Shown piece after piece: positions 48,892 through 57,568 of a stretch of 64,000 nucleotides of DNA. This DNA comes from Achromobacter xylosoxidans (GTDB lineage Bacteria; Pseudomonadota; Gammaproteobacteria; Burkholderiales; Burkholderiaceae_B). The stretch is taken from assembly GCF_014490035.1 (NCBI RefSeq), contig NZ_CP061008.1:2480001-2544000 (forward strand). Direction: 5' to 3'. The notes below the pieces were generated by a model, which searched no databases, was not told the DNA's origin, and saw nothing but the letters and a program-made list of their open reading frames with translations. Position 1 is the first letter of the stretch, and every line of letters starts with the position of its first letter. The position numbers and the translations under genes were made by a program.

Positions 48892-49365
48892 TTATCCCTC
48901 CAATCCCCCCAGATCCGGCGGCCGGTTCTCGATGATGGCCTCCATGCTGAAGAACCCCGTCACCGTGGAAAGCTCGAAATCCGTGATCAGCTTCTGGTAG
49001 AAGCGGTCGTACCCGGCCATGCCGCGGCAGACCACCTTGATCAGGTAGTCCCAGTCTCCGCCGATGCGATAGAACTCTGTCACTTCGGGCAGGCGTTCCA
49101 CGTGCTGGCGAAATCCGTCGGCCCAGGCCTTGGCGTGGTGGCTGGTGCGGATCATTACGAATACCGTCAGGTCCAGCCCCAGTTCGACCAGATTGACCTC
49201 GGCGCGGGTGCCGCGAATGATGCCGCAGGCGTTCAAGCGCTGCAGCCTGCGCCAGCAGGCGTTTTGCGACAGCCCGACGCGATCGGCCAGCTCGCGCTGC
49301 GACAGCGCGCCATCCTTTTGCAGGCAGGAGATGATATTCAGATCAAATTTATCTATTTTTTCCAT
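48892..49365 (-). CDS. Lrp/AsnC family transcriptional regulator
   Basis: The 157-residue protein shows the Lrp start DKFDLNIISCLQKDGALSQRELA, a recognition helix in LSQNACWRRLQRL, and a C-terminal RAM domain with FYRIGGDWDYLIKV. Such proteins form octamers and respond to amino acids. It is divergent from a class V PLP enzyme gene, its likely target; the 108-bp gap contains two AAATTT blocks 18 bp apart that could be its binding site. Confidence 0.92.
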   Translation of the reverse strand: MEKIDKFDLNIISCLQKDGALSQRELADRVGLSQNACWRRLQRLNACGIIRGTRAEVNLVELGLDLTVFVMIRTSHHAKAWADGFRQHVERLPEVTEFYRIGGDWDYLIKVVCRGMAGYDRFYQKLITDFELSTVTGFFSMEAIIENRPPDLGGLEG

Positions 49366-49473
49366 TTAAAAGATCAAATGACCCAATTTATGAGGTTTTC
49401 GGCAAAATTTAGGTGAGGTTTCAAATTTCTTTCCATCGTATGATATTTCGGTGTGCCCAGGAACATCCCCGAC

Positions 49474-50958
49474 ATGAATACGCCTACCAAAACGACCCCC
49501 GCCAAGATCACGCCGTTGCAGCAATTCCTAGAAAGCCTGAAGACGGCCGACGTCGCCGCGGCGCTGGCCGAAGGGCTGATCGGCAAGGATGCGGTGGTCG
49601 ATGGCCCCTATGGCGTCAAGCCGCTGGTGTACGCCGATTACGTGGCGTCCGGCCGGGCGTTGATGCAGGTCGAGCGTTTCATTCTTGAGCAGGTGCTGCC
49701 GTACTACGCCAACTCGCATACCGAGGCTTCCTACTGCGGCGGCTTCATTACCCGGTTGCGCCGCGAGGCGCGCGCGGCGATTGCGCGGTGCTGCGGCGCG
49801 AGCGATGAGCACGCCGTGATTTTTGCGGGGTCGGGCGCGACGGCGGGCATCAACCGGCTGGTGCACCTGTTCGGCGTGCGCGAGGCCATCGCCGCGGGCC
49901 GCCAGGTGCGCGTCATCATCGGCCCCTACGAACACCATTCCAATATCCTGCCGTGGCGCGAATGCGGCGCGGAAATCGTCGAGCTGGCGGAAAGCCCGGC
50001 AGGCGGCCCCGACCTGGCGCAGCTGGACGCGGCGCTGCAAGCCGGGGAGGGCGCGCTGGTCATCTGCGCGCTGTCGGCGGCTTCGAACGTGACGGGCATC
50101 GTGGCGGACGTGGCGGAAGTGACCCGGCGCGTCAAGGCCGCGGGCGCGAAGATGCTGTGGGACTACGCAGGCGGCGCGCCCTATCTGACGATCCGGATGA
50201 CGCCTGCTGCCGACGCGGCGATCGACGCGATTGTTTTCTCGCCCCACAAGTTCATCGGCGGTCCGGGCGCGTCGGGCGTGCTGATCGTGCGCCGCGACGC
50301 GGTGCTGGACACCAAGCCCACCTGGCCCGGCGGCGGCACGGTGCGCTTCGTTTCGCCCGCGGGCCACGACTACAGCGGCAGCCTGGAAGCGCGCGAGGAA
50401 GCGGGCACGCCCAACGTGGTGGGCGATATCCGCGCGGCGCTGGTGCTGCTGGTGAAGGAAGCCCTGGGCGCCGAGTTCATGCGCCAGCGCAATCAACACT
50501 TCGTAGAGCGCGCGCTGGCCAGGTGGCAGGGCGCCGAGCAGCTGGAGCTGCTGGGTTCGCTGACGGCGGCACGCCTGCCGATCTTCTCGTTCCGGGTGCG
50601 CAACGGCCGCGGCGGTTTCGTGCACCAGCAACTGGTGACGCGCATGCTGAGCGACCGCTTCGGCATCCAGGCGCGCGGCGGCTGCGCCTGCGCGGGACCC
50701 TATGTGCATCGCCTGCTGGATATCGGCGCGGATGAGTCGCAGCAGATGCGCCAGGCCATCCTGGATGGCCGGGAAATGGAAAAGCCAGGCTTCATCCGCC
50801 TGAACTTCAGCGTGCTGCTGCCGGACGAGAAGGCCGATTTCATCCTGGATTCGGTGCTGGCGCTGGCCGCGGACGCGACCGAGTTCGAGCATCGCTACGG
50901 TTTCGATCCGAGCCGTGCGATTTTCTTCCCGCACAGCGCCGAAAAGCAGGCCGCCTGA
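49474..50958 (+). CDS. Class V aminotransferase / cysteine-desulfurase-like PLP enzyme
   Basis: The 494-residue protein has the fold-type I motifs of class V: SGATAGINRLV, the HH pair at 154-155, AYAG-type D230 region (WDYAGGAPY) and the PLP lysine in FSPHKFIGGPG (K259). A GGCACAG segment near residue 405 holds Cys residues like the desulfurase active loop. It may be a desulfurase/selenocysteine lyase or an aminotransferase; the substrate is not resolved. The ATG at 49474 follows AGGA; a GTG seven codons earlier is an alternative. An Lrp regulator lies divergently, suggesting amino-acid control. Confidence 0.85.
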   Translation: MNTPTKTTPAKITPLQQFLESLKTADVAAALAEGLIGKDAVVDGPYGVKPLVYADYVASGRALMQVERFILEQVLPYYANSHTEASYCGGFITRLRREARAAIARCCGASDEHAVIFAGSGATAGINRLVHLFGVREAIAAGRQVRVIIGPYEHHSNILPWRECGAEIVELAESPAGGPDLAQLDAALQAGEGALVICALSAASNVTGIVADVAEVTRRVKAAGAKMLWDYAGGAPYLTIRMTPAADAAIDAIVFSPHKFIGGPGASGVLIVRRDAVLDTKPTWPGGGTVRFVSPAGHDYSGSLEAREEAGTPNVVGDIRAALVLLVKEALGAEFMRQRNQHFVERALARWQGAEQLELLGSLTAARLPIFSFRVRNGRGGFVHQQLVTRMLSDRFGIQARGGCACAGPYVHRLLDIGADESQQMRQAILDGREMEKPGFIRLNFSVLLPDEKADFILDSVLALAADATEFEHRYGFDPSRAIFFPHSAEKQAA

Positions 50959-50965
50959 GCCATGC

Positions 50966-50983
50966 GCCCGCCGCCTGGCGGGC
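50966..50983. terminator. Short hairpin between convergent genes
   Basis: GCCCGCC and GGCGGGC form a 7-bp perfect stem with a 4-base loop in the 28-bp gap between two convergent stops. It lacks a T run but is well placed to help end transcription from both sides. Confidence 0.4.
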
Positions 50984-50986
50984 CGC

Positions 50987-51346
50987 TCAGTCTTTCATGT
51001 GCAGGCCGCAGGTTCTGATCCATGCGGCCTTTTTGTCGGCCAATTCCTCGGACGCGTCGCTTAGCGCGCGCGCCATCTTTGCCGGGAACTCCACGCCTTT
51101 GCGGCGGCAGGCCTCGAAGTCGTCGACCAGGGCGTACCTGGCATCCAGCAGGTCCAGGCGGCCTTGGCACAGCTCGCGATTCAATTGCAGATCGTTGGAT
51201 GCTTCGCGCGTGCGCTGCACGTCCTGCGCGCGGTCGATGCGCGCCTGCTCCGCCTGGACCTGCGCAACGCAGTCTTGCGCGACGGCGGGGGCGCTGGCGG
51301 CGCAGAGGAGCAGGATGGCGAGGGAGCGGCGGTCAAGAACGGCCAT
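50987..51346 (-). CDS. Small secreted protein, unknown function
   Basis: The 119-residue protein has a signal peptide (MAVLDRRSLAILLLCAASAP, cleavage near AVAQ). A helical, charged mature part contains four Cys residues (DCVAQ, ELCQG, EACRR, RTCGL), which could form two disulphides in the periplasm. I do not recognise a family. It lies downstream of the glycosyltransferase gene on the same strand. Confidence 0.7.
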   Translation of the reverse strand: MAVLDRRSLAILLLCAASAPAVAQDCVAQVQAEQARIDRAQDVQRTREASNDLQLNRELCQGRLDLLDARYALVDDFEACRRKGVEFPAKMARALSDASEELADKKAAWIRTCGLHMKD

Positions 51347-51383
51347 GCGGGGATACCTTGGGAATGCGACTGAATGGGCAGCA

Positions 51384-52472
51384 TCATAACTGGGGGGAGC
51401 ATCGGCCCGCCGGAGCGGCAGCTCCGTGCGAATCCGTTGTCGCCAGATGCTTCCAGATCGCCTCGGCCACTGTCTGCGGCGCGATGGTGGCCATGTCGCC
51501 TTTTACTGTGGCCTCTACCGGGTACAACCAGGGTACGTACCGCAATGCGGGAGTGGCGCCGAACAGTCCTATCGTCGGGATTCCGTGGGCCGCTGCAATG
51601 TGCATGCCCATGCTGTCGTTGGAGACAAACACCGAACAGCTCGCGATCAGTGCCTGGCTATCGCATATGTCCTTGGCCTGTTGCGTCGCATCCAACAAAG
51701 TTATGGATTCGGGTAGCAAGCTGCGAATTTCTTGTGCAATGTCCTGGACATCGCTGCCGCCCACCAATACAAAACGCAGTCCGCCATCCCGCGCATGCAA
51801 GATGCGCGCCACTTGCGCAAAAGCCCTGCCGCTATAGCGTTTACAGGGTATCGAACCATTCAAGCCGAATCCAATCGTGCGGGATTGCGCATGGCAGAAC
51901 TGCATGGCCTTGCTGCTCGCCGAATCCGTACAGAACAGCGAGGGATAGCGCGGTTCAAACTGATAGCCTGCCTTCGCATACAGCAACGGCAGCCATGTAT
52001 AGATGTCAGGGTGCGGGGTCCCTTTGCGGCGTACCCAAATGCGATGCGTGAGCAGCGCTGCAAGATGCGGCTGGTGCATGCGTACGAAACCGATACGTTG
52101 CGGAATTCCCGCCAGGCGGGCCGCCAACGCAATGTGAGTACGGAAGGTAAAGAGAAACAGACTGTCGTAGGCGCGGTCCGCCAGTATCTGTTTCACCCGC
52201 GTGATGCGCTCCCAACCTCGCAAACGGTTCTCCGAACGCAGAGAGATGACTTCCTTCACGTACGGCTGAGCGCGGAACAGTTCCTGTGCTGACTCATTTT
52301 GAGTCATCAGCAATGAAACGGTCCCTCCGGCTTGTTCGGCCAGCGCTCGGACAAAAACCATGCTGAGCACTCCGTCGCCGATGCCGCCGGAAATATAAAT
52401 CGCACAATTTCGCGCTGTACTACGGGAGACGGAAGAGGCGGCAGGCATGGCATCCAATAAAAATACGCTCAC
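51384..52472 (-). CDS. Glycosyltransferase family 9 (heptosyltransferase-like)
   Basis: The 362-residue protein has the GT9 pattern: N-terminal IYISGGIGDGVLSMVFVRAL, a central GFGLNGSIPCKRYSGRAFAQ, and the donor-side VFVSNDSMGMHIAAAHGIPTIGLFGAT. GT9 enzymes add heptose or other sugars to lipopolysaccharide cores from the cytoplasmic side. The start is GTG at 52472; an ATG at 52448 is a reasonable alternative. It has lower GC than its neighbours and stands without other LPS genes, so it may be acquired. Confidence 0.85.
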   Translation of the reverse strand: MSVFLLDAMPAASSVSRSTARNCAIYISGGIGDGVLSMVFVRALAEQAGGTVSLLMTQNESAQELFRAQPYVKEVISLRSENRLRGWERITRVKQILADRAYDSLFLFTFRTHIALAARLAGIPQRIGFVRMHQPHLAALLTHRIWVRRKGTPHPDIYTWLPLLYAKAGYQFEPRYPSLFCTDSASSKAMQFCHAQSRTIGFGLNGSIPCKRYSGRAFAQVARILHARDGGLRFVLVGGSDVQDIAQEIRSLLPESITLLDATQQAKDICDSQALIASCSVFVSNDSMGMHIAAAHGIPTIGLFGATPALRYVPWLYPVEATVKGDMATIAPQTVAEAIWKHLATTDSHGAAAPAGRCSPQL

Positions 52473-52812
52473 TGCATTTTCAAAAAAGATATCGAACTTC
52501 GAATCTATTAGTCTGGTGGAGGTATGTTTATTGGTCGCGTAGTGTTTTGTATTAAATGTTCGAAAAAGTTATGCGCGATGGCGCCCGGATGAGGTGATGG
52601 TACATGGGTTGCGGTGAGTGTGGGAAGCGCCCCATGCCGCCTGCGTCCGACGCCAAGGCTACTGGTCGGATACCCAGTTTACGGTTATCTAAAACTCGCC
52701 TACTGTGCTTTACATATCAACGACTTACAAGCGCTGCACGGCGCCATCGAATTACACGGTCGTCGATATAAATTTCTGTTTTATCAACAAGTTACGTTGG
52801 AGATGAAAGAGA
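52473..52812. promoter_or_regulatory. 340-bp divergent intergenic region
   Basis: It separates the leftward glycosyltransferase from the rightward formamidase. The sequence is AT-rich next to the glycosyltransferase and again near 52,690-52,800. No gene or convincing operator was seen; it presumably carries both promoters. Confidence 0.45.
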
Positions 52813-54042
52813 ATGACCGATACCCTCATCAAGGTCGACCTGGCCCAATCCCCCTACGAGAACGCGCAGATCCACAATCGCTGGCATCCGGATATTCCGA
52901 TGGCCGTGTGGGTCAAGCCCGGGGATGACTTCGTGCTGGAAACCTATGACTGGACCGGCGGCGCGATCAAGAACGATGACAGCGCCGACGACGTCCGCGA
53001 CGTGGACCTGTCCACGGTGCACTTTCTTTCGGGGCCGGTGGGCGTGGAAGGGGCCGAGCCCGGCGACCTCTTGGTGGTGGACCTGCTGGACATCGGCGCC
53101 AAGCCGGACAGCCTGTGGGGGTTCAATGGCTTCTTCAGCCGCAACAACGGCGGCGGCTTCCTGACCGAGCATTTTCCGCATGCGCAGAAATCCATCTGGG
53201 ATTTCCATGGCATGTTCACCTCGTCGCGCCATATTCCCGGCGTCAACTTCGCCGGGCTGATCCATCCCGGGCTGATCGGCTGCCTGCCGGACAAGAAGCT
53301 GCTGGACACCTGGAACCGGCGCGAACAGGCGCTGATCGACACCAATCCCAACCGCGTGCCGCCGCTGGCCAATCCGCCCGCGCCGAAGACGGCGCACATG
53401 GGCGCCATGCAGGGCGCGGCGCGCGACAAGGCGGCGGGCGAGGGCGCGCGCACGGTGCCGCCGCGCGAGCATGGCGGCAACTGCGACATCAAGGACCTGT
53501 CGCGCGGCGCGCGGGTGTTCTTCCCGGTCTACGTGAAGGGCGGCGGCCTGTCGGTGGGCGACCTGCATTTCTCTCAGGGCGACGGCGAGATCACGTTCTG
53601 CGGCGCCATTGAAATGGCGGGTTGGGTGCACATGCGCGTGTCGCTGATCAAGGGCGGCATGGAGAAGTACGCGATCAAGAACCCGATCTTCAAGCCCAGC
53701 CCGATCACGCCGGCCTACAAGGACTTCCTGATCTTCGAAGGCATTTCGGTGGACGAGTCCGGCAAGCAGCACTACCTGGACGTCAACGTCGCGTACCGGC
53801 AAGCCTGCCTTAACGCCATCGAGTACCTGAAGAAGTTCGGCTATTCGGGCGCCCAGGCGTATTCGCTGCTGGGCTGCGCGCCGGTGCAGGGGCATATCAG
53901 CGGGGTGGTGGACATCCCCAACTCCTGCGCCACGTTGTGGCTGCCGACGGAGATCTTCGACTTCGACATCCAGCCGTCGGCGTCCGGCCCCGTCAAGCAC
54001 ATCCAGGGCGGCGTGGACATGCCGCTGTCGCGCGACCGCTAG
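52813..54042 (+). CDS. fmdA: Formamidase (FmdA/AmdA family)
   Basis: The 409-residue enzyme has the FmdA_AmdA pattern: IHNRWHPDIPMAVWVKPGD near the start, HFPHAQKSIWDFHG, GVNFAGLIHPGLIGCLP, HGGNCDIKDLSRGARVFFPV and SGVVDIPNSCATLWLP. It hydrolyses formamide to formate and ammonia, allowing short amides to be used as a nitrogen source. The downstream gene encodes the FmdB zinc ribbon that usually accompanies it, 10 bp away. A terminator follows the pair. Confidence 0.93.
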   Translation: MTDTLIKVDLAQSPYENAQIHNRWHPDIPMAVWVKPGDDFVLETYDWTGGAIKNDDSADDVRDVDLSTVHFLSGPVGVEGAEPGDLLVVDLLDIGAKPDSLWGFNGFFSRNNGGGFLTEHFPHAQKSIWDFHGMFTSSRHIPGVNFAGLIHPGLIGCLPDKKLLDTWNRREQALIDTNPNRVPPLANPPAPKTAHMGAMQGAARDKAAGEGARTVPPREHGGNCDIKDLSRGARVFFPVYVKGGGLSVGDLHFSQGDGEITFCGAIEMAGWVHMRVSLIKGGMEKYAIKNPIFKPSPITPAYKDFLIFEGISVDESGKQHYLDVNVAYRQACLNAIEYLKKFGYSGAQAYSLLGCAPVQGHISGVVDIPNSCATLWLPTEIFDFDIQPSASGPVKHIQGGVDMPLSRDR

Positions 54043-54052
54043 GAGCCATCCC

Positions 54053-54385
54053 ATGCCCATGTATGACTATGCCTGCGGCGATTGCGGCGAGTTTGCGGCG
54101 CTGGTGCCCCTGGCCAGGTGGCGCGATCCCGCCGCCTGCCCGCAATGCGGCGTGATGTGCGGCCGCATCCTGGGGGGAGCGCCGGCGATCTCGGCGCTGT
54201 CGTCCGCCGTGAACCGGGCGCGCGCGGTCAACGAGCGCAGCGCCCACGAACCGCGCAGCTCGCGCTCCGGCCATGGCATGAACTGCGGATGCTGTTCCGG
54301 CGGCAAGGCGGCCGGCAAGACGCGCACCACGCCGGATGGGGCGAAATCGTTCGCGGGCGCAAGGCCCTGGATGATCAGCCACTGA
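54053..54385 (+). CDS. FmdB family zinc-ribbon protein
   Basis: The 110-residue protein starts MPMYDYACGDCGEF and continues to CPQCGVMCGR, so it has the FmdB four-Cys zinc ribbon. The C-terminal part is disordered and has a second Cys group (NCGCCSGG). FmdB proteins were first linked to formamidase regulation; the mechanism is unclear. It is in the fmdA operon. Confidence 0.88.
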   Translation: MPMYDYACGDCGEFAALVPLARWRDPAACPQCGVMCGRILGGAPAISALSSAVNRARAVNERSAHEPRSSRSGHGMNCGCCSGGKAAGKTRTTPDGAKSFAGARPWMISH

Positions 54386-54405
54386 GGACGCGCCGCCGGC
54401 GTGCA

Positions 54406-54435
54406 AAGGCCCCGCTTGCGCGGGGCCTTGTTTTT
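54406..54435 (+). terminator. Intrinsic terminator of the formamidase operon
   Basis: AAGGCCCCGC and GCGGGGCCTT form a perfect 10-bp stem with a TTGC loop, followed by GTTTTT. It lies 20 bp after the FmdB stop and just before the convergent binding-protein gene. Confidence 0.88.
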
Positions 54436-54455
54436 GCGGGGCGGGAGCAGCGGGC

Positions 54456-55193
54456 TCAGGCTTGCAGCGGCGCCACCGCGGCGCCCTGGATCTTGTGGCG
54501 GGCCAGGGCTTCGGCGACGAAGCCCGATTTCTTCATGGCCTCGACGAAGGCGGCCAGGTAGGCGCTGGCCTTGTCGCCGCGGCTCTTGGGCACGCCCATG
54601 GCCTGCCGGATCAGCATGAAGTGGCCGTCCAGCAGGCGCAGACCGCCCAGGCGCTGCGCGTCGGCTTCAAGCTGCTGCTTCACGCCTGCGGCGACTTCCA
54701 TGTTTTCCTGCATGAAGGTGTCGACGACGGCGGGCGAGGTGGGCGCGCGGAAGATCTCCGCCTGCTTGAGTTCCCGCGTAAGGTACAGGTCGTAGGCGCT
54801 GCCCTTGCCGACCACCACGCGCTGGCCCTTGCGGTCCACCTCGTCCATGCTCGCGATGGGCGAGTCCTGGCGCACCAGGTACGCGCCTTCGATCACCACG
54901 TAGGGCGCGGTGAAGGCGATCTGCGCGCCGCGCAGCGGATCGATGGCGAAGAAGCCCACGTCGGCCTCTTCGGCAGCCACGGCGTTGACGGATTCACCGG
55001 CCGACTTGAACACCACCAGCTCCAGCTGGACGTCCAGGCGCCGCGCCAGTTCCGTGGCCAGGTCGACCGAGACGCCGCCGGCCTGGCCGGTGACGGGGTC
55101 GGCGTGCGCCAGGATGGGATTGCCCAGGTTGATGGACGCGCGCAGCGCGCCGGTGGGGGCGAAGGCGGAAAGCAGCTCGTGGTCGGTCTTCAT
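54456..55193 (-). CDS. Family 3 solute-binding domain protein without signal peptide
   Basis: The 245-residue protein shows the SBP_bac_3 order: LRASINLGNPILAHADP at the start, GVSVDLATELARRLDVQLELV, EADVGFFAIDPLRGAQIAFTAPYV and VVVGKGSAYDLYLTREL. These usually bind amino acids for polar ABC transporters in the periplasm. No signal peptide is present at the ATG 55193 (good GGAA site) nor in the upstream extension, and no permease or ATPase is nearby. It may therefore be a cytoplasmic sensor or enzyme-like member. Confidence 0.82.
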   Translation of the reverse strand: MKTDHELLSAFAPTGALRASINLGNPILAHADPVTGQAGGVSVDLATELARRLDVQLELVVFKSAGESVNAVAAEEADVGFFAIDPLRGAQIAFTAPYVVIEGAYLVRQDSPIASMDEVDRKGQRVVVGKGSAYDLYLTRELKQAEIFRAPTSPAVVDTFMQENMEVAAGVKQQLEADAQRLGGLRLLDGHFMLIRQAMGVPKSRGDKASAYLAAFVEAMKKSGFVAEALARHKIQGAAVAPLQA

Positions 55194-55277
55194 GGTTTCC
55201 TTGGGCGGAGAGGGCCCCGCGCGTGGGCGCGGATGTTGCGGCAAGCATAGCCGCAAGCGCGCGCGTTGCGCGATGCC

Positions 55278-55703
55278 TTATTGCGCGCGGCGCAGCACGT
55301 AGTGGGGGGCCAGCGGGCCGGTCGGGCGGGTGCCGTCGCGGTACAGCATGGTCACCTGGTTTTCGCCGACGAAGTAGCGCTGGCTGTCGCCGGACGCATC
55401 CAGACGGATGGTGCTGCCGTCGGACTCCCAGCTGAATGAACCCGTGACGACCTCGGGTTGCGGCTGGCGGTCCAAATACTGGGTCTGTCTTTGGTAGCGG
55501 CCGTCCTGTTCGAGCGTCAGGCGGGTGCGGATGCCCGGGCAGTCGGCGCAGGGCAGGGTGCCCTCGTAGCTGCCGGCCCAGTCCAGCGAATCGCGGGCGG
55601 TGTGGCTGTCGACGGGGGCGGAACCGCCGGCGCCGGGCCGGGTGGGCGCGCAGCCGGCGAGCAGGGCTAGCGTCAGGGCGCAGGTCAGGGTGGTTTTCAT
55701 CAT
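55278..55703 (-). CDS. NlpE-like lipoprotein (copper-resistance/envelope-stress family)
   Basis: The 141-residue protein has the lipobox LLAGC (Cys18). The NlpE N-terminal core follows: WAGSYEGTLPCADCPGIRTRLTLEQDGRY, with the CADC pair. E. coli NlpE senses adhesion and copper stress through the Cpx system; this short form has only the N-terminal domain and may serve as a smaller copper- or stress-linked lipoprotein. It is divergent from an OsmC gene. Confidence 0.87.
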   Translation of the reverse strand: MMKTTLTCALTLALLAGCAPTRPGAGGSAPVDSHTARDSLDWAGSYEGTLPCADCPGIRTRLTLEQDGRYQRQTQYLDRQPQPEVVTGSFSWESDGSTIRLDASGDSQRYFVGENQVTMLYRDGTRPTGPLAPHYVLRRAQ

Positions 55704-55865
55704 GGCGAGCTCCTGTTTGGCAAACCGGTCACGATACGGACAGTAACGGGGCTGTGCTGAAACGGGATGTAAAGCGCAAGGGCCGGTCGCGGCCGCGCAT
55801 GCGCTACGCTACCTTACTTTCCAGGCGCACCTGCCCGGGCCTCCCTCTTGAACAGGACGATTCCG

Positions 55866-56339
55866 ATGAAAGGCGAACACCGTTACAACGTCACCGTCGA
55901 CTGGACCGGCAACACCGGCTCGGGCACGTCCAGCTACGCGGCCTATTCCCGCGACCACCTGATCCGAGCGGCGGGCAAGCCCGATGTGCCGGGATCGTCC
56001 GACCCGGCCTTTCGCGGCGATCCCGCGCGCTGGAATCCCGAGGACATGCTGGTGGCGTCGCTGTCCGCGTGCCACAAGCTCTGGTATCTGCACTTCTGCG
56101 CGGTCGAAGGGGTGACGGTGGAGGCCTACCGCGACGAGGCCGAAGGCGTCATGGTCGAGGACCGCCAGCGCGGCGGCGCCTTCAGCGCCGTCACCCTGCG
56201 TCCCGAAGTGACCATCCGTGCTGGCGACGACGCGGCGCTGGCGGCCGAACTGCACGAGCGCGCGCACCATTTCTGCTTCATCGCCAATTCGGTCAACTTC
56301 CCGGTGCGTTGCGAGCCGCGCATCGTGCACGCTGCCTGA
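55866..56339 (+). CDS. OsmC/Ohr family peroxide-reductase-like protein
   Basis: The 157-residue protein has the OsmC fold: NPEDMLVASLSACHKLWYLHFC places the first Cys in the active helix, and EARHH-type and NFPVRCEP at the C-terminus provide the second Cys region. The family reduces organic hydroperoxides using two Cys. The ATG at 55866 follows AGGA; an upstream TTG is less likely. A glutathione S-transferase gene follows after 11 bp, so a small redox operon is probable. Confidence 0.88.
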   Translation: MKGEHRYNVTVDWTGNTGSGTSSYAAYSRDHLIRAAGKPDVPGSSDPAFRGDPARWNPEDMLVASLSACHKLWYLHFCAVEGVTVEAYRDEAEGVMVEDRQRGGAFSAVTLRPEVTIRAGDDAALAAELHERAHHFCFIANSVNFPVRCEPRIVHAA

Positions 56340-56350
56340 GGACTATCGTC

Positions 56351-56998
56351 ATGCTGACCATTTGGGGGCGTCGTAGCTCGTTCAATGTGCAGAAGGTGTT
56401 GTGGCTGGCGGGAGAGCTGGGCCTGGAGTACGAGCATGTGCTGGCCGGCGGCCCGCACGGGCTGCTGGACACGGCCGAGTTCCGCGCCATGAATCCGCAC
56501 GGCAAGGTGCCGCTGCTGCGCGATGGCGCGACCACGGTCTGGGAGTCCCATGCCATCCTGCGCTATCTGGCCGCGCGCGACGGCGCCGGCCGCTTCTGGG
56601 CGGACGACCCCGCGCAGCGGGCCGGCGCCGACGGCTGGATGGACTGGGCCCAGACCGCCTTGCAGCCTGCCTTTCTGACCGGCGTGTTCTGGGGCTATTA
56701 CCGCACCCCCGAGGCGCAGCGCGACACGGCGGCCATCGAGCGCGCCATCGCCGCCACGCATGCCTGCCTGCGGCAACTGGACCGCGCGCTGGCGGACCGC
56801 CCGTATCTGGGTGGCGAAACCCTGGGCCTGGCCGACATTCCCGCCGGCACCACGCTCTACCGCTACTTCGAAGTGGACATTCCGCATCCGTCCATGCCCC
56901 ATCTGCAGGCCTGGTACGAGCGCCTGCAGGCCCGTCCCGCCTATCGCGAACATGTGATGGTGCCGTTCGGGGAATTGCGCGGGCGGCTGGCTTTCTAG
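56351..56998 (+). CDS. Glutathione S-transferase family protein
   Basis: The 215-residue protein has an N-terminal thioredoxin-like domain (MLTIWGRRSSFNVQKVLWLA, with Ser at the likely catalytic position, and GKVPLLRDGATTVWESHAIL around cis-Pro and the ES pair). A helical C-terminal domain follows. It conjugates or reduces electrophiles with glutathione. It is probably co-transcribed with the OsmC gene 11 bp upstream. Confidence 0.9.
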   Translation: MLTIWGRRSSFNVQKVLWLAGELGLEYEHVLAGGPHGLLDTAEFRAMNPHGKVPLLRDGATTVWESHAILRYLAARDGAGRFWADDPAQRAGADGWMDWAQTALQPAFLTGVFWGYYRTPEAQRDTAAIERAIAATHACLRQLDRALADRPYLGGETLGLADIPAGTTLYRYFEVDIPHPSMPHLQAWYERLQARPAYREHVMVPFGELRGRLAF

Positions 56999-57027
56999 GC
57001 CGGATTTACAAATTTTCCGGCGGGCGA

Positions 57028-57054
57028 TGTCACATCGTGGCAGGCTGTCTCGTC
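57028..57054 (+). promoter_or_regulatory. Candidate ECF41-type promoter of the AhpD-like gene
   Basis: TGTCACA at 57028-57034 and CGTC at 57051-57054 are separated by exactly 16 bp. This matches the published ECF41 target promoter (TGTCACA-N16-CGTC) as I remember it. The site lies 57 bp before the start of the AhpD-like gene, whose neighbour downstream is an ECF41 sigma factor. Confidence 0.8.
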
Positions 57055-57110
57055 CTAGGGGTAATGGCGCCGCATCCCGCGGCGCATGCCTGCCTTGCCG
57101 GAGACACGCC

Positions 57111-57557
57111 ATGAGCACCGCCCGCCTGAACGCCTACACCGCCTCGCCCAAGGCCATGAAGGCCATGATCGCCCTGAACGACTTTGTCGAGGGCTGCGGC
57201 CTGGAACACAGCCTGCTTGAACTGGTGAAGATGCGCGCTTCGCAGATCAACGGCTGCGCCTACTGCCTGCACATGCATTCCACCGATGCCCGCAAGCAGG
57301 GCGAGAGCGAAATGCGCCTGTACCTGCTGGATGCCTGGCGCGAATCCTCGCTGTACAGCGAACGCGAGCGCGCCGCGCTGGCGTGGACGGAGGCGTTGAC
57401 CCGGCTTGCCGACACCCGCGCGCCGGACGCCGACTATGCCGAAATGGCCAGGCATTTCAGCGAGGAAGAGCAGGTCAACCTGACGGTCGCCATCAACATG
57501 ATCAACAGCTGGAACCGCATCGCCGTCGGGTTCCGCTCGCAGCATCCCAAGCAGTGA
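57111..57557 (+). CDS. AhpD-like carboxymuconolactone-decarboxylase family protein (ECF41 partner)
   Basis: The 148-residue protein has the alkylhydroperoxidase CxxC motif in NGCAYCLHMHS (Cys49, Cys52, His56) and the helical bundle of the CMD/AhpD family. It likely reduces peroxide or other oxidants through the Cys pair. GGAG precedes the ATG at 57111. It lies just upstream of an ECF41 sigma gene. Genes of this kind (COE: carboxymuconolactone decarboxylases, oxidoreductases, epimerases) are the established targets of ECF41 factors. Confidence 0.92.
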   Translation: MSTARLNAYTASPKAMKAMIALNDFVEGCGLEHSLLELVKMRASQINGCAYCLHMHSTDARKQGESEMRLYLLDAWRESSLYSERERAALAWTEALTRLADTRAPDADYAEMARHFSEEEQVNLTVAINMINSWNRIAVGFRSQHPKQ

Positions 57558-57568
57558 GGCCCGGCTGT

